DNA from: Alkalibacterium olivapovliticus
GTDB lineage: Bacteria > Bacillota > Bacilli > Lactobacillales > Carnobacteriaceae_A
NCBI RefSeq assembly: GCF_003003275.1
Contig: NZ_PVTO01000012.1
Coordinates: 25,069 to 89,068, forward strand
Direction of reading: 5' to 3'
DNA length: 64,000 nt
Under the pieces are notes generated by a model that saw nothing but the letters and a program-made list of their open reading frames with translations, was not told the DNA's origin and searched no databases. The stretch's first letter is position 1; every line of letters begins with the position of its first letter. Positions 17,899 to 29,084 of this stretch are shown piece after piece. The position numbers and the translations under genes are program-made.

Positions 17899-20800
17899 TT
17901 GATCGATGTAAATAAATTTGAAAGTATTCAGATAGGCTTAGCTTCACCGGATAAAATCCGTAGCTGGTCTTATGGAGAAGTTAAGAAACCAGAAACAATC
18001 AATTACCGAACACTGAAACCTGAAAAAGATGGGTTATTCTGCGAAAGAATATTTGGACCATCTAAAGACTATGAATGTTCATGTGGGAAATACAAACGCG
18101 TTCACTATAAAGGAATCGTTTGTGACCGCTGTGGTGTAGAAGTAACGAAATCTAAAGTCCGTAGAGAACGTATGGGACATTTAGAATTAGCTGCTCCAGT
18201 CACACATATCTGGTACTTTAAAGGGATCCCGAGTCGTATGGGATTAGTTCTCGACATGTCTCCACGTGCATTAGAAGAAATCATTTACTTTGCTTCTTAT
18301 GTTGTAACAGATCCAGGTGACACACCACTTGAGAAAAAACAATTAATGACTGAAAGAGAATACCGTGAGCGCCGTGCGCAGTATGGCACTAAATTCCAAG
18401 CTGAAATTGGTGCGGATGCCATTAAAACACTTTTAAACGGTGTGAAGCTAGTAGAAGAAGTAGAAGAATTGAAAGAATTACTTCAAACGGCTACTGGTCA
18501 GAAACGAACACGTGCGATTCGTCGATTGGATATTCTGGAAGCATTCAGACATTCTAAAAACGATCCTGCATGGATGGTAATGAACGTTGTCCCTGTTATT
18601 CCACCGGAACTGCGTCCAATGGTTCAATTAGAAGGCGGACGTTTTGCAACAAGTGATTTGAATGACTTGTACCGCCGTGTTATCAACCGTAACAACCGTC
18701 TGAAACGACTGCTTGATCTGAACGCACCACATATCATTGTTCAAAACGAAAAACGTATGCTGCAGGAAGCTGTAGATGCGCTAGTCGATAATGGACGTCG
18801 TGGCCGTGCAGTAGCTGGACCGGGTAACCGTCCGCTGAAATCACTATCTCATATGCTTAAAGGGAAACAAGGACGTTTCCGTCAGAACTTACTGGGTAAA
18901 CGTGTCGACTATTCTGGTCGTTCAGTTATCGTTGTAGGTCCCACTTTAAAAATGTACCAGTGTGGACTGCCTAAAGAAATGGCAATCGAATTGTTCAAAC
19001 CTTTCGTTATGAGAGAACTAGTTGTAAGAGAAATTGCGAACAACATTAAAAATGCAAAACGTAAAGTTGAGCGTATGGATGACGAAGTCTGGCCAGTACT
19101 GCAGGACGTTATTCGTGAACACCCGGTTCTTCTTAACCGTGCCCCTACTCTTCACAGACTGGGTATCCAGGCATTTGAGCCGATCTTAGTTGAAGGTAAA
19201 GCAATACGTCTCCACCCGTTAGTGTGTGAAGCGTATAATGCCGATTTCGATGGAGACCAAATGGCTGTTCACGTTCCATTAAGTGATGAAGCTCAGGCTG
19301 AAGCACGTATTTTAATGCTGGGTGCTCAAAACATCCTGAACCCTAAAGATGGTAAACCAGTTGTTACACCATCTCAGGATATGGTATTAGGTAACTATTA
19401 TCTGACGATGGAAGATGCCGGTAAAATTGGTGAAGGAACTAGGTTCTCCAGTCATGCTGAAGCACTTCAGTCGTATCAGACTGGCTATGTCCACCTGCAT
19501 ACTAGAGTAGCGGTTCACGCGTCATCTCTCGACAAGCCGTTTACTGACTGGCAGAAAGACAAGTATCTGATTACTACTGTAGGTAAGCTGATTTTTAATG
19601 AAATCATGCCTAGAGAGTTCCCGTACTTGAACGAGCCATCTCAAGCTAACCTGGAAAAACAAACGCCTGACAAGTATTTTGTCCCTTATGGAACGGATAT
19701 CGTTAAGCACATACAAGATGCCGAACTTGTTCAACCATTCAAGAAGAAAAACTTCAGTAATGTTATTGCAGAAGTGTTCAAACGTTACCAGGTAACAGAA
19801 ACATCTAAAATGCTGGATAAAATGAAAAACCTTGGATACAAACATTCAACTAAATCAGGTATTACAGTAGGGATCGCTGATATTTCTCAACTAGAAGAAA
19901 AAGCAGATATCCTAACTAAAGCACATGATCAGGTTGACCGTATCAATGCGTCTCACCGTCGTGGATTGATCACTGAAGAAGAGCGCTACACTGCAGTAAT
20001 CGATGTCTGGACGAAAACAAAAGATACGATTCAGAACCACTTGATGAATACTCTTGATAATCACAACAACATCTTCATGATGAGTGATTCAGGAGCCCGT
20101 GGTAATATCTCCAACTTTACTCAGCTAGCAGGTATGCGTGGATTGATGGCAGCTCCGAGTGGTCGAATCATGGAACTACCGATCACATCGAACTTCCGTG
20201 AAGGGCTTTCCGTTTTAGAAATGTTCATCTCTACACACGGAGCTCGTAAAGGAATGACAGATACAGCGCTGAAAACAGCTGACTCAGGGTACTTGACTCG
20301 TCGTTTAGTTGACGTAGCTCAGGACGTTATTATTCGTGAAGAAGACTGTGGCACAAAACGTGGACTAGTCGCTGAAACACTTCGTGACGGCACGGAAGAA
20401 ATCGAGCCGCTTGAAGAGCGTATCATCGGACGTCACGCACGTAAAACAGTGAAACATCCTGAAACAGGTGACATCATCGTCAGAGAAAATGATCTGATTA
20501 CTGAAGATCTTGCTAAAGTCATCATTGATGCAGGAATCGAAAAAGTCACTATCCGTTCGGTGTTCACATGTAACACGAACCACGGTGTATGTAAGAAATG
20601 TTATGGTCGTAACTTGGCAACAGGTCGTGAAGTCGAAGTAGGAGAAGCAGTTGGAACAATCGCTGCTCAGTCTATCGGAGAACCTGGAACTCAGTTAACT
20701 ATGCGTACATTCCATACAGGTGGGGTTGCCGGAGATGATATCACTCAAGGTCTGCCTCGTGTACAGGAAATCTTTGAAGCCAGAAACCCTAAAGGTCTGG

Positions 20801-21525
20801 CAACTATTACAGAAGTAACAGGGGAAGTCGTTTCGATTGAAGAAATCCCTGCTGAACGTACGAAAGAAGTAACGATTAAAGGCGCAACTGACACACGTAC
20901 CTATACATTGGCAATCAATGCCCGTATGCGTGTGAAAGCAGGAAGCTTCGTTGAACGTGGAGATGCACTGAGTGAAGGGTCAATTGAACCTAAACAACTC
21001 CTGGCTGTCAGTAATGTAATCAAATTACAGAACTACATGCTTCAGGAAGTTCAGTACGCATACCGCAGTCAAGGGGTTGAAATCGGAGATAAGCATATCG
21101 AGGTTATGGTTAGACAGATGCTGCAGAAAGTTAGAGTCATGGATCCAGGTGACACAAGCATTCTACCAGGTAGCCTAGTCGATGTAGCTGACTTTAAAGA
21201 AGCCAACAAAGCGACTTTAATTTCCGGTGGATTACCTGCAACAGGTCGTCCGATCTTACTTGGAATCACTAAAGCGTCTCTTGAAACGAACAGTTTCTTA
21301 TCTGCTGCCTCATTCCAGGAAACAACACGTGTCCTGACAGATGCTGCAATCAGAGGAAAGAACGATAAACTGATCGGATTGAAAGAGAATGTTATCATCG
21401 GAAAATCTATTCCAGCTGGAACAGGTATGAAAGTGTATAACGATATGAAACCTAAAGAAGTAGGAGTTGTCAGCGATAACGTCTACAGTATCAACGAAGA
21501 CGCTCAGGCAACTGAACAAAAATAA
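17899..21525 (+). CDS. rpoC: DNA-directed RNA polymerase subunit beta'
   Basis: Catalytic large subunit, 1208 residues. The N-terminal zinc site is seen as [19 protein letters not shown] (about residues 60-78), the Mg-binding catalytic loop as [12 protein letters not shown], and the second zinc site as CGTKRG with [13 protein letters not shown]. The trigger loop region reads [23 protein letters not shown] start after AAAGGGAGG. It forms the rpoBC unit. No ybxF/rplGB (L7Ae-like) gene lies between rpoC and rpsL, unlike in Bacillus. Confidence 0.97.
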   Translation: MIDVNKFESIQIGLASPDKIRSWSYGEVKKPETINYRTLKPEKDGLFCERIFGPSKDYECSCGKYKRVHYKGIVCDRCGVEVTKSKVRRERMGHLELAAPVTHIWYFKGIPSRMGLVLDMSPRALEEIIYFASYVVTDPGDTPLEKKQLMTEREYRERRAQYGTKFQAEIGADAIKTLLNGVKLVEEVEELKELLQTATGQKRTRAIRRLDILEAFRHSKNDPAWMVMNVVPVIPPELRPMVQLEGGRFATSDLNDLYRRVINRNNRLKRLLDLNAPHIIVQNEKRMLQEAVDALVDNGRRGRAVAGPGNRPLKSLSHMLKGKQGRFRQNLLGKRVDYSGRSVIVVGPTLKMYQCGLPKEMAIELFKPFVMRELVVREIANNIKNAKRKVERMDDEVWPVLQDVIREHPVLLNRAPTLHRLGIQAFEPILVEGKAIRLHPLVCEAYNADFDGDQMAVHVPLSDEAQAEARILMLGAQNILNPKDGKPVVTPSQDMVLGNYYLTMEDAGKIGEGTRFSSHAEALQSYQTGYVHLHTRVAVHASSLDKPFTDWQKDKYLITTVGKLIFNEIMPREFPYLNEPSQANLEKQTPDKYFVPYGTDIVKHIQDAELVQPFKKKNFSNVIAEVFKRYQVTETSKMLDKMKNLGYKHSTKSGITVGIADISQLEEKADILTKAHDQVDRINASHRRGLITEEERYTAVIDVWTKTKDTIQNHLMNTLDNHNNIFMMSDSGARGNISNFTQLAGMRGLMAAPSGRIMELPITSNFREGLSVLEMFISTHGARKGMTDTALKTADSGYLTRRLVDVAQDVIIREEDCGTKRGLVAETLRDGTEEIEPLEERIIGRHARKTVKHPETGDIIVRENDLITEDLAKVIIDAGIEKVTIRSVFTCNTNHGVCKKCYGRNLATGREVEVGEAVGTIAAQSIGEPGTQLTMRTFHTGGVAGDDITQGLPRVQEIFEARNPKGLATITEVTGEVVSIEEIPAERTKEVTIKGATDTRTYTLAINARMRVKAGSFVERGDALSEGSIEPKQLLAVSNVIKLQNYMLQEVQYAYRSQGVEIGDKHIEVMVRQMLQKVRVMDPGDTSILPGSLVDVADFKEANKATLISGGLPATGRPILLGITKASLETNSFLSAASFQETTRVLTDAAIRGKNDKLIGLKENVIIGKSIPAGTGMKVYNDMKPKEVGVVSDNVYSINEDAQATEQK

Positions 21526-21531
21526 TCATTT

Positions 21532-21600
21532 AGAGTAAAGGAGAATAAGGAGTCGCTATTTGCTGCTCCTGAACTCTCTACTATTTTAATTAATTTTATT
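21532..21600 (+). terminator. Probable terminator after rpoC
   Basis: AGGAG (21548-21552) pairs with CTCCT (21566-21570), enclosed by AGAGT/ACTCT, followed by T/A-rich sequence. The tail is a mixed T/A stretch, so efficiency is uncertain. The 325-bp gap otherwise holds the str promoter and rpsL leader. Confidence 0.5.
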
Positions 21601-21607
21601 TACAATG

Positions 21608-21636
21608 TTGACAGATTCAAATCTACGTGGTACTAT
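21608..21636 (+). promoter_or_regulatory. Promoter of the str operon (rpsL-rpsG-fusA)
   Basis: Consensus TTGACA (21608-21613), 17-bp spacer, TACTAT (21631-21636). About 215 bp of untranslated leader follows before rpsL, long enough for ribosomal-protein autoregulation, though I cannot identify a known leader structure in it. Confidence 0.8.
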
Positions 21637-21850
21637 GCTAGAGGTGCTTTTGTGTTCTGATTCGACAGAGTTAACAGTCAGTTTGACTGGTACGCAAGAG
21701 ACAAAAACAACACCATATGTCGGGAAGTTCTGTAGGAAACAGATGTCGCCTATCAGCGATTATTCTTTTTTGTTCAAAAAGGAACCGCCTGGATGTGTGG
21801 ACTTAGAAAAGCACGTACTATATAGAATAAATGGAAGGAGGAAACACAAT

Positions 21851-22261
21851 ATGCCTACAATGAATCAATTAATCCGTAAGCCTCGTAAATCTAAAACAAG
21901 CAAGTCTGAGTCACCTGCGTTAAACAGAGGGTACAACACTCAAAAACGTAAACAGACTACAGTATACTCTCCACAAAAACGTGGTGTTTGTACTCGTGTT
22001 GGAACAATGACTCCTAAAAAACCTAACTCAGCTTTACGTAAATATGCTCGTGTTCGTTTATCTAACATGATCGAAGTTACAGCATACATCCCTGGTGAAG
22101 GTCATAACCTGCAAGAACACAGCGTGGTATTAATCCGTGGAGGTCGAGTAAAAGACTTGCCTGGGGTACGTTATCACATCGTTCGTGGAGCACTTGATAC
22201 TGCTGGAGTAGCTGACCGTAAACAAGGTCGTTCTAAATACGGAACTAAAAGAGCTAAGTAA
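21851..22261 (+). CDS. rpsL: 30S ribosomal protein S12
   Basis: 136-residue decoding-site protein. The [10 protein letters not shown] and [13 protein letters not shown] blocks carry Lys57 and Lys101, matching E. coli Lys43 and Lys88, both wild type, so no streptomycin-resistance change is visible. ATG 21851 ([10 protein letters not shown]) is the conserved start with GGAAGGAGG upstream; the open frame continues upstream but has no ribosomal-protein similarity. An unusual repeat/hairpin element separates it from rpsG. Confidence 0.97.
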   Translation: MPTMNQLIRKPRKSKTSKSESPALNRGYNTQKRKQTTVYSPQKRGVCTRVGTMTPKKPNSALRKYARVRLSNMIEVTAYIPGEGHNLQEHSVVLIRGGRVKDLPGVRYHIVRGALDTAGVADRKQGRSKYGTKRAK

Positions 22262-22265
22262 TTTA

Positions 22266-22423
22266 AAACTAAAAGTGTAGTGAGGCGTTAAGCTCTACCC
22301 GACATCCACATGAAAAATTATAGCGCGCAAGCCGAAGGCTGCACAGCGAATTTTTCATGTGAATGGAGCGGAGAGCTGCCGAACGAAGCTGGATAAAATT
22401 AAAAGTGTAGTGAGGCGTTAAGC
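22266..22423 (+). repeat. 24-bp direct repeat pair flanking a large hairpin between rpsL and rpsG
   Basis: The same 24 bases (starting TAAAAGTGTAGTGAGGCG) occur at 22270-22293 and 22400-22423, exactly 130 bp apart; similarity extends four more bases left with one mismatch. Between them is a long stem: AGCTCT (22291-22296)/AGAGCT (22372-22377) outside, CACATGAAAAATT (22307-22319)/AATTTTTCATGTG (22349-22361) perfect 13 bp inside, and AGCC-GAA-GGCT at the tip. It looks like a small non-coding element or duplicated unit inserted inside the str operon. Promoter or terminator function is not evident. Confidence 0.8.
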
Positions 22424-22475
22424 CAAGCACACATAACAAAAAATCTGAAAACTATTCCCGAAAGGAGGAATTTGA

Positions 22476-22946
22476 ATGCCTCGTAAAGGTCCTGTAGCAA
22501 AACGTGATGTATTGCCAGATCCAATGTACAATTCTAAATTGGTTTCTCGTTTAATTAACCGCTTGATGGTTGATGGTAAACGCGGGAATGCATCTACGAT
22601 TTTGTATGATGCATTTGATCAAATTAAAGAAACATCAGGAAATGATCCTATGGAAGTGTTTGAACAAGCACTAAAAAATATCATGCCTGTATTAGAAGTT
22701 AAAGCTCGTCGTGTAGGAGGTTCTAACTACCAAGTGCCTGTGGAAGTACGTCCAGATCGTCGTACAACATTAGCATTACGCTGGTTAGTTAACTATGCTC
22801 GTCTTCGTGGAGAAAACACTATGGAAGACAGATTAGCTAAAGAAATCATGGACGCAGCAAACAACACTGGTGCTGCTGTTCGTAAACGTGAAGAAATCCA
22901 CCGTATGGCAGAAGCGAACAAAGCGTTTGCTCACTACCGTTGGTAA
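22476..22946 (+). CDS. rpsG: 30S ribosomal protein S7
   Basis: 156-residue primary 16S rRNA binder that nucleates the 30S head. [16 protein letters not shown] at the N-terminus and [16 protein letters not shown] in the middle are family hallmarks. ATG start with AAAGGAGG. In many bacteria S7 is the autoregulator of the str operon through the rpsL-rpsG spacer; here that spacer is enlarged by the repeat element at 22266-22423. Confidence 0.97.
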   Translation: MPRKGPVAKRDVLPDPMYNSKLVSRLINRLMVDGKRGNASTILYDAFDQIKETSGNDPMEVFEQALKNIMPVLEVKARRVGGSNYQVPVEVRPDRRTTLALRWLVNYARLRGENTMEDRLAKEIMDAANNTGAAVRKREEIHRMAEANKAFAHYRW

Positions 22947-22970
22947 AATAACAGAGCCTCGGTTAGTTGC

Positions 22971-23003
22971 ATAGAGTTTATCCGTGCGACTGACGAACTC
23001 TAT
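22971..23003 (+). other. Hairpin between rpsG and fusA
   Basis: ATAGAGTT (22971-22978) pairs with AACTCTAT (22996-23003). No T-run follows, so it is not a clear terminator; possible mRNA processing or regulatory structure. Confidence 0.35.
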
Positions 23004-23070
23004 TACTTTAAATGACTATCCGTATTCATGGCAACATGAACAATTCGATTAAAGAGAGGTGTAATGATTA

Positions 23071-25158
23071 GTGGCCAAAAGAGAATTTCCTCTAAGCAAA
23101 ACACGTAATATCGGGATCATGGCTCACATCGATGCTGGTAAAACAACAACGACTGAACGTATCCTTTATTACACTGGCCGAATCCACAAGATTGGTGAAA
23201 CGCACGAAGGTGCATCACAAATGGACTGGATGGAGCAAGAGCAAGAGCGTGGAATCACCATTACTTCTGCTGCTACAACTGCTCAGTGGAACAATCACCG
23301 TGTAAACATCATCGACACTCCAGGACACGTGGACTTTACCGTTGAGGTAGAACGTTCATTACGTGTATTAGATGGAGCTGTTGCTGTATTAGATGCACAA
23401 TCAGGTGTTGAACCGCAAACAGAAACAGTATGGCGTCAAGCAACAACTTACGGCGTTCCACGTATTGTTTTTGTCAACAAAATGGATAAACTGGGAGCAG
23501 ACTTCTTAAACGCGAACGAAACATTACATGACCGTTTACAAGCTAATGCTCACCCTATCCAATTACCGATCGGTGCTGAAGATGACTTCAAAGGTATCAT
23601 CGACTTAGTTAAAATGAAAGCTTTCATGTATGGTAATGATTTAGGAACTGAAATCACTGAAGAAGACATTCCTGAAGATCATATGGAGCTTGCACAAGAA
23701 TGGCGTACTAAATTAGTTGAAGCTGTAGCAGATATGGATGAAGAACTCATGATGAAATATCTTGAGGGAGAAGACATCTCTGAAGCTGAACTAAAACAAG
23801 GTATCCGTACAGCAACATTGAGCGTAGAATTTTACCCAGTGCTTGTCGGATCTGCTTTCAAAAACAAAGGGGTTCAATTACTGCTTGATGCTGTTGTTGA
23901 TTACCTGCCATCTCCTCTAGATGTTCGTGAACTGATTGGTCATGAACAAAGAAATCCGGAGGCAGAGGTTAAAGTTGGAGCAGGCGATGATCAGCCTTTC
24001 TCTGCTTTAGCATTTAAAGTTATGACTGACCCGTTTGTCGGGCGACTGACATTCTTCCGTGTGTACTCAGGTACTCTTGAATCAGGATCATATATTTTAA
24101 ACGCAACAAAAGACAGCCGTGAACGTGTTGGACGTATCCTTCAGATGCATGCGAACTCCCGTCAGGAGATTCCAGAAGTATTTTCTGGAGATATCGCAGC
24201 AGCTGTTGGACTTAAAGATACGTCAACAGGTGACACGCTATGCTCACTTGAAACTCCGGTAATCCTGGAATCAATGGTATTCCCTGAGCCCGTTATTCAA
24301 GTAGCTATCGAACCTAAGTCAAAAGCTGACCAGGATAAAATGGGTATTGCACTACAAAAACTGGCTGAAGAAGATCCTACGTTCCGTGCTGAAACTGATC
24401 ACGAAACTGGAGAAACAATCATTGCCGGTATGGGTGAATTACACTTGGACATCATCGTTGACCGTATGAAACGTGAATTCAAAGTTGAAGCCAATGTTGG
24501 AGCACCTCAAGTATCTTACCGTGAAACATTCACTAAACAAGTACAATCAGAAGGTAAATTTGTTCGTCAGTCTGGTGGTAAAGGACAATTCGGTCACGTA
24601 TGGATTGAATTTACACCAAACGAAGAAGGAGCAGGTTTCGAATTTGAAGATGCTATCGTTGGTGGAGTTGTTCCTCGTGAGTACATTCCTGCTGTTAAAG
24701 CCGGACTGGAAGCGTCACTGGACAACGGTGTTCTTGCCGGTTATCCACTAGTCGACGTTAAAGCTAAACTGTATGATGGGTCTTACCACGATGTCGATTC
24801 AAATGAGACAGCATTTAAAGTTGCTGCTTCACTATCTTTGAAAAACGCTGCTAAACAAGCGGGCGCTGTCATTCTTGAGCCTATGATGGCTGTTGAAGTT
24901 ACAGTTCCTGAAGATTACATGGGTGACATTATGGGCCATATTTCTGCACGCCGCGGGAATATTGAAGGATCAGAACAGCGCGGAAATGCAACAATCGTTA
25001 GAGGAACTATTCCTTTAGCTGAAATGTTCGGTTACGCAACATCTCTACGTTCTGCTACTCAAGGTCGTGGAACATTCACTATGCAGTTTGACCACTACGA
25101 GCAAGTGCCTAAGAGCATTGCTGAAGAAATTATCAAGAAAAATGGTGGAGCAGCTTAA
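23071..25158 (+). CDS. fusA: Elongation factor G
   Basis: Translocase GTPase, 695 residues. G1 [19 protein letters not shown] near residue 18, G2/switch [10 protein letters not shown]3 DTPGHVDF, G4 NKMDKLG are all present. Domains II-V follow with [10 protein letters not shown] and the domain [16 protein letters not shown] start with AGAGAGGTG upstream. Third gene of the str unit; tuf follows after a 182-bp gap with its own promoter. Confidence 0.97.
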   Translation: MAKREFPLSKTRNIGIMAHIDAGKTTTTERILYYTGRIHKIGETHEGASQMDWMEQEQERGITITSAATTAQWNNHRVNIIDTPGHVDFTVEVERSLRVLDGAVAVLDAQSGVEPQTETVWRQATTYGVPRIVFVNKMDKLGADFLNANETLHDRLQANAHPIQLPIGAEDDFKGIIDLVKMKAFMYGNDLGTEITEEDIPEDHMELAQEWRTKLVEAVADMDEELMMKYLEGEDISEAELKQGIRTATLSVEFYPVLVGSAFKNKGVQLLLDAVVDYLPSPLDVRELIGHEQRNPEAEVKVGAGDDQPFSALAFKVMTDPFVGRLTFFRVYSGTLESGSYILNATKDSRERVGRILQMHANSRQEIPEVFSGDIAAAVGLKDTSTGDTLCSLETPVILESMVFPEPVIQVAIEPKSKADQDKMGIALQKLAEEDPTFRAETDHETGETIIAGMGELHLDIIVDRMKREFKVEANVGAPQVSYRETFTKQVQSEGKFVRQSGGKGQFGHVWIEFTPNEEGAGFEFEDAIVGGVVPREYIPAVKAGLEASLDNGVLAGYPLVDVKAKLYDGSYHDVDSNETAFKVAASLSLKNAAKQAGAVILEPMMAVEVTVPEDYMGDIMGHISARRGNIEGSEQRGNATIVRGTIPLAEMFGYATSLRSATQGRGTFTMQFDHYEQVPKSIAEEIIKKNGGAA

Positions 25159-25178
25159 TAAGCTAACTCCTGATCGAG

Positions 25179-25216
25179 CACGCGTTAAGATCCCAGCAGT
25201 GGGAGATGAACGCGTG
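25179..25216 (+). other. Hairpin in the fusA-tuf spacer
   Basis: CACGCGTT (25179-25186) pairs with AACGCGTG (25209-25216), with CCC/GGG inside the loop. No T-run follows. It may partly separate fusA and tuf transcripts or mark an RNA processing site. Confidence 0.4.
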
Positions 25217-25235
25217 CACAGATCAACCAAATTGA

Positions 25236-25264
25236 TTGATTTAAAACCGGTCTACCGGTATAAT
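25236..25264 (+). promoter_or_regulatory. Promoter of tuf
   Basis: TTGATT (25236-25241), 17-bp spacer, perfect TATAAT (25259-25264). The spacer holds ACCGGT twice (25246-25251 and 25254-25259), separated by CT, an unusual palindromic pair inside a core promoter. tuf thus has its own strong promoter in addition to str read-through. Confidence 0.8.
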
Positions 25265-25340
25265 AAATTAGAGAAAATAGGAATAGAAAACTCATTTTCT
25301 ATTTTAAAAAAGAAGATAATCCTAAGGAGGATATATTTAA

Positions 25341-26525
25341 ATGGCTAAACAGAAATTTGACCGTACGAAACAACATATGAATATTGGTACTATCGGACAC
25401 GTCGACCATGGTAAAACGACGTTGACTGCTGCTATTACTACTGTATTATCTAAAAAAGGTTATGCAGAAGCACAAGCATACGACAGTATTGATGGAGCTG
25501 CTGAAGAAAAAGAGCGTGGTATCACAATCTCTACTTCACACGTTGAGTATGAAACTGATACTCGTCACTATGCACACGTTGACTGCCCAGGTCACGCGGA
25601 TTACGTTAAAAACATGATCACTGGTGCTGCACAAATGGATGGCGCTATCTTAGTAGTATCTGCTGCTGATGGACCAATGCCTCAAACACGTGAGCACATC
25701 CTGCTTTCACGTCAAGTTGGCGTTCCTTATATCGTAGTATTCTTGAACAAAGTTGACATGGTCGACGATGAAGAATTACTTGAATTAGTTGAAATGGAAG
25801 TTCGTGACTTACTGTCTGAATATGACTTCCCTGGTGACGATATTCCTGTAATCGCTGGTTCTGCTCTTAAAGCTCTTGAAGGCGACGAAGAGTACGGCGA
25901 AAAAATTCTTGAATTAATGCAAGCTGTAGATGACTACATTCCTGCTCCTGAGCGTGACTCAGCTAAGCCATTCATGATGCCAGTTGAGGACGTATTCTCA
26001 ATCACTGGACGTGGAACGGTTGCAACTGGTCGTGTTGAGACTGGTGAAGTTAAAGTTGGAGACGAAATCGAAGTTATCGGAATCAAAGACACTGCTAAAA
26101 CAACTGTTACTGGTGTTGAAATGTTCCGTAAATTATTAGATTACGCTGAAGCTGGAGACAACATCGGCGCACTATTACGTGGTATGTCACGTGATGACGT
26201 TGAACGTGGTCAAGTATTAGCTAAACCTGGTTCAATTACTCCGCATACTAAATTTGATGCTGAAGTATATGTTCTTTCAAAAGAAGAGGGTGGACGTCAC
26301 ACTCCATTCTTCACTAACTATCGCCCACAATTCTTCTTCCGTACAACTGACGTAACTGGTGTTGTTGAGTTACCAGAAGGTACTGAAATGGTTATGCCTG
26401 GCGATAACACTAACATGAGCGTTTCATTAATCGCTCCTATCGCTGTTGAAGATGGTACTAAATTCACTATTCGTGAAGGTGGACGTACTGTTGGAGCTGG
26501 CGTTGTAACTAAAATTGTTGAGTAA
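25341..26525 (+). CDS. tuf: Elongation factor Tu
   Basis: GTPase delivering aminoacyl-tRNA, 394 residues. [10 protein letters not shown] (G1), RGITIS (G2), DCPGHADYV (G3), NKVDM (G4) and SALK (G5) are intact; domains II and III are complete with [11 protein letters not shown] and [11 protein letters not shown] start with AAGGAGG. Strong terminator directly downstream. Codon use is the most biased in the window, typical of very high expression. Confidence 0.98.
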   Translation: MAKQKFDRTKQHMNIGTIGHVDHGKTTLTAAITTVLSKKGYAEAQAYDSIDGAAEEKERGITISTSHVEYETDTRHYAHVDCPGHADYVKNMITGAAQMDGAILVVSAADGPMPQTREHILLSRQVGVPYIVVFLNKVDMVDDEELLELVEMEVRDLLSEYDFPGDDIPVIAGSALKALEGDEEYGEKILELMQAVDDYIPAPERDSAKPFMMPVEDVFSITGRGTVATGRVETGEVKVGDEIEVIGIKDTAKTTVTGVEMFRKLLDYAEAGDNIGALLRGMSRDDVERGQVLAKPGSITPHTKFDAEVYVLSKEEGGRHTPFFTNYRPQFFFRTTDVTGVVELPEGTEMVMPGDNTNMSVSLIAPIAVEDGTKFTIREGGRTVGAGVVTKIVE

Positions 26526-26546
26526 TAGTTAACAATGAGCTAGTTT

Positions 26547-26582
26547 AAAGCACCTGGAGGTTTTCCTCCAGGTGCTTTTTTC
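26547..26582 (+). terminator. Intrinsic terminator of tuf
   Basis: GCACCTGGAGG, TTTT loop, CCTCCAGGTGC, then T-run; stem arms 26547-26560 and 26565-26578. Confidence 0.93.
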
Positions 26583-26607
26583 ATGCAGAAAAATAGAATG
26601 CAGAATA

Positions 26608-26643
26608 AAAGGCCCTAAGTCAGAATTCTGACTTAGGACCTTT
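26608..26643 (-). terminator. Terminator of the minus-strand moxR-DUF58-transglutaminase operon
   Basis: Near-perfect palindrome: AAAGG (26608-26612) and CCTTT (26639-26643) outside a 16-base core arm pair CCTAAGTC/GACTTAGG around GAATTC-like centre. Read on the minus strand it is followed by TTTTATT. Lies 5 bp past the stop codon of the transglutaminase gene. Confidence 0.8.
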
Positions 26644-26648
26644 AGTGT

Positions 26649-29081
26649 TTACAGTTTAAAATTTTCAATATTACCGCTGAGAGGGTGAGGGGGTCTTGGA
26701 TTATGTTTTAAATTTGGCAAGTCATATAAAAGCTTAAGGATATCGATGAAAACTGCCTTTTGCTCATCTGACGGCTTTTTGTTTTTGTCGTCTGCACCAT
26801 AAAATACAGCGTCAGATAACTGAGTGAAACGATCAATCTCTGCAACATTTTGAGGAGCAAATGGCTTCCACTGGTCGAGATACAGTCCAATGGTTTGACC
26901 AGATACTCGCATCTGTCGGATACTGAAAAGAGTCAAGACAAGTGAACACGACTGGTGCACGGATATAATGCCTTTTTTAATCAGGAGTATAGCGAGATAT
27001 GTCGTTACTTTCCATCTGAAGATGGTAAGGAATAACAGAGTGCTTAATGTCGTCAACGTCGTTAGGCTTACGATAAGTGACCATCTGAATGAGGGCTCGG
27101 TTTCAGAACCGACTGTGTCCTCTTCCAGTGGAGTTTCACTATTTTCATCTTGCACTGGATCTGCTTCTAGTTCTTCTTCAGACGTGTCTTGTTCGAGTGC
27201 GGTTTCTTCTGTTCCTGCTTCTTCCAGATCGATGAAATCTTCATTTTCAAAACTGTACGTTTCACCTCCGACGGTTGCGACAGGTTCCGGGTTCGTCATT
27301 GGATTGGCAAATGATGGGCTTGGTTCGAAAGGAACCCACCCGAAACTTGGAAAGAACACTTCAGTCCATGAGTGTGCATTAGCATTCGTAACTTGAAAGA
27401 ATGTTTCGCCGTTCTCATCTGTGTATTGACTACCTGGCGTGAAGCCTTTGCTCCATCTTGCCGGAATGCCTACAGCTCTCAGCATGATGGTCATGGCAGA
27501 TGAGAAGTTGTTACAGTAACCAATTCTGGATTCGAACAGGAAGTGATCGACATAGTCGCCGCCATCAGGTGTATTTTCAACTTCGAGGAGACTGTAACGG
27601 TAGCCGCCATCTTCTTTTAAATACTGTTCGATTGCACGTACTTTATCATACTCATTATCCAGATCTTCCGTGAGTTCTTCTGCCAGATCAATCACCCGCT
27701 GAGGCAGGTCCGCTGGCAGCTGCAGCTCATTTTCGAACAAGAATGACAGAATATCCTCATCTTCCAGGGGATCGAAATCATAGTCAGGATAGTCGCTCAC
27801 TCGCTGTTCATGTAGACCTGGAACTGCCATACGCCAGTCATCATCTATACGCAGAATGTCTTCATCAATACGGCTGGGGAACTCATTATTGTAGGTGACA
27901 ACATAGTCAGTCATATCCTCAGATCCGGACTCAACAGAATAAAAATCACTGCTGTCATACCGGACCATAGAGTAATTTCGACTTGCGTCAGTATCGAGCT
28001 CCAAATCGTACCACCCATAAGGATAGGCAATATAGCTGAAGTCATCGATCCATTTAACGCCGATTGTGGAAATTGAATCGGATGCGATCATATCTTCCCG
28101 CTGAGTAGTGGGTGGTGTAAAATCATGAACTGCATTGTAAGGCGAATAGACTCTTCTCGGATTTTCATCCTCTTGTGTTTCCCAGCCAATACCAGTGTAT
28201 TCGTTTCGGTGCATGACTTTCCAATAGTGTGGTTCTGCTGTATAGGCATTGAACAGAGGCGTATAATCCTGTCGGAGTGGACCGCCTAGTCTCGAATCGT
28301 CGACACCGAAACCGGTGCGTCTGAATCCGAACCCACTGCTATAGGTATTTATCCATTCAAACAGGCCTCTTTCATCCAGTTCTTTATGATACCCCTCCGA
28401 GCGGACTTCGATCCATTCCTGAGTCGGACGGAGTCGATCGACTGCCCATGAGGAGAGACTGACTAATCCAAGAGTAAACAGTGAAGTCAACATCACGCTC
28501 TTAGTGAAATGCAGCCAGCTGGTCCGGGAATCGAGCTGCATCATTGAAATAAATAAAAAGCCAAAAGCAATCAGCTGAATCATCTCGGGCAAAATTCGAT
28601 TGGCGCTAAAGGTGTGAACCAGCATAAGATAGACAAAACTGACCAAGAAGGAGGGAATCGCCAGTTTAATATGGATTGACAGATGGGTGAGAAGCGTGAT
28701 TAGAACAAAAAGCATAGCGGTCAGCAGCAGCATAGGCACTTCAACTAGCTCACTGGCCATAAGTGCTGTCCACTGTTCTCTCCCGAGCATCCATGTTTCT
28801 GCGGGCCAGCTCCAGAAAGAAACGGGCTCTTCGGTCAAGGGGAATAGCACATACAAAAATGCCGTAATCAGTCCTGCCTGAATGGGAAAATAGTAGCGAC
28901 GTCTGGTAAACATAACGGCTAATGCTTGAGTCAATACAAAAAATACAACTAAGCCCCTAATGCCCGGTACTCTGTTCAGTTCCAGGGCGAAGTACAACAC
29001 CGGCAATAACACAAAGACGTGTAGTATACCAATCAGTGCATCTTTGACTATATCCAGTTTGTGTCTAGTCAGTAGTGTCAT
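26649..29081 (-). CDS. Membrane-anchored transglutaminase-like protein (TgpA/YebA family)
   Basis: 810 residues. The N-terminal third has about six hydrophobic segments (DUF3488/TgpA_N), followed by an extracytoplasmic transglutaminase core with Cys523 in RIGYCNNFSSAM and His570 in NANAHSWTEV; the third catalytic position is Glu in GWVPFEPSPSF, where many relatives have Asp. After an acidic stretch of about 60 residues rich in Glu/Thr, one further membrane segment and a cytoplasmic DUF4129-like tail complete the family architecture. Partners are the DUF58 and MoxR proteins encoded upstream, a conserved trio of unknown exact role, probably in envelope protein processing or cross-linking. It starts 3 bp after the DUF58 stop. 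Confidence 0.85.
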   Translation of the reverse strand: MTLLTRHKLDIVKDALIGILHVFVLLPVLYFALELNRVPGIRGLVVFFVLTQALAVMFTRRRYYFPIQAGLITAFLYVLFPLTEEPVSFWSWPAETWMLGREQWTALMASELVEVPMLLLTAMLFVLITLLTHLSIHIKLAIPSFLVSFVYLMLVHTFSANRILPEMIQLIAFGFLFISMMQLDSRTSWLHFTKSVMLTSLFTLGLVSLSSWAVDRLRPTQEWIEVRSEGYHKELDERGLFEWINTYSSGFGFRRTGFGVDDSRLGGPLRQDYTPLFNAYTAEPHYWKVMHRNEYTGIGWETQEDENPRRVYSPYNAVHDFTPPTTQREDMIASDSISTIGVKWIDDFSYIAYPYGWYDLELDTDASRNYSMVRYDSSDFYSVESGSEDMTDYVVTYNNEFPSRIDEDILRIDDDWRMAVPGLHEQRVSDYPDYDFDPLEDEDILSFLFENELQLPADLPQRVIDLAEELTEDLDNEYDKVRAIEQYLKEDGGYRYSLLEVENTPDGGDYVDHFLFESRIGYCNNFSSAMTIMLRAVGIPARWSKGFTPGSQYTDENGETFFQVTNANAHSWTEVFFPSFGWVPFEPSPSFANPMTNPEPVATVGGETYSFENEDFIDLEEAGTEETALEQDTSEEELEADPVQDENSETPLEEDTVGSETEPSFRWSLIVSLTTLTTLSTLLFLTIFRWKVTTYLAILLIKKGIISVHQSCSLVLTLFSIRQMRVSGQTIGLYLDQWKPFAPQNVAEIDRFTQLSDAVFYGADDKNKKPSDEQKAVFIDILKLLYDLPNLKHNPRPPHPLSGNIENFKL

Positions 29082-29084
29082 AGG

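Noticed and set aside
21605..21850. Upstream extension of the rpsL reading frame
   Set aside because: S12 family start and ribosome site are at 21851; the extension overlaps the str promoter.
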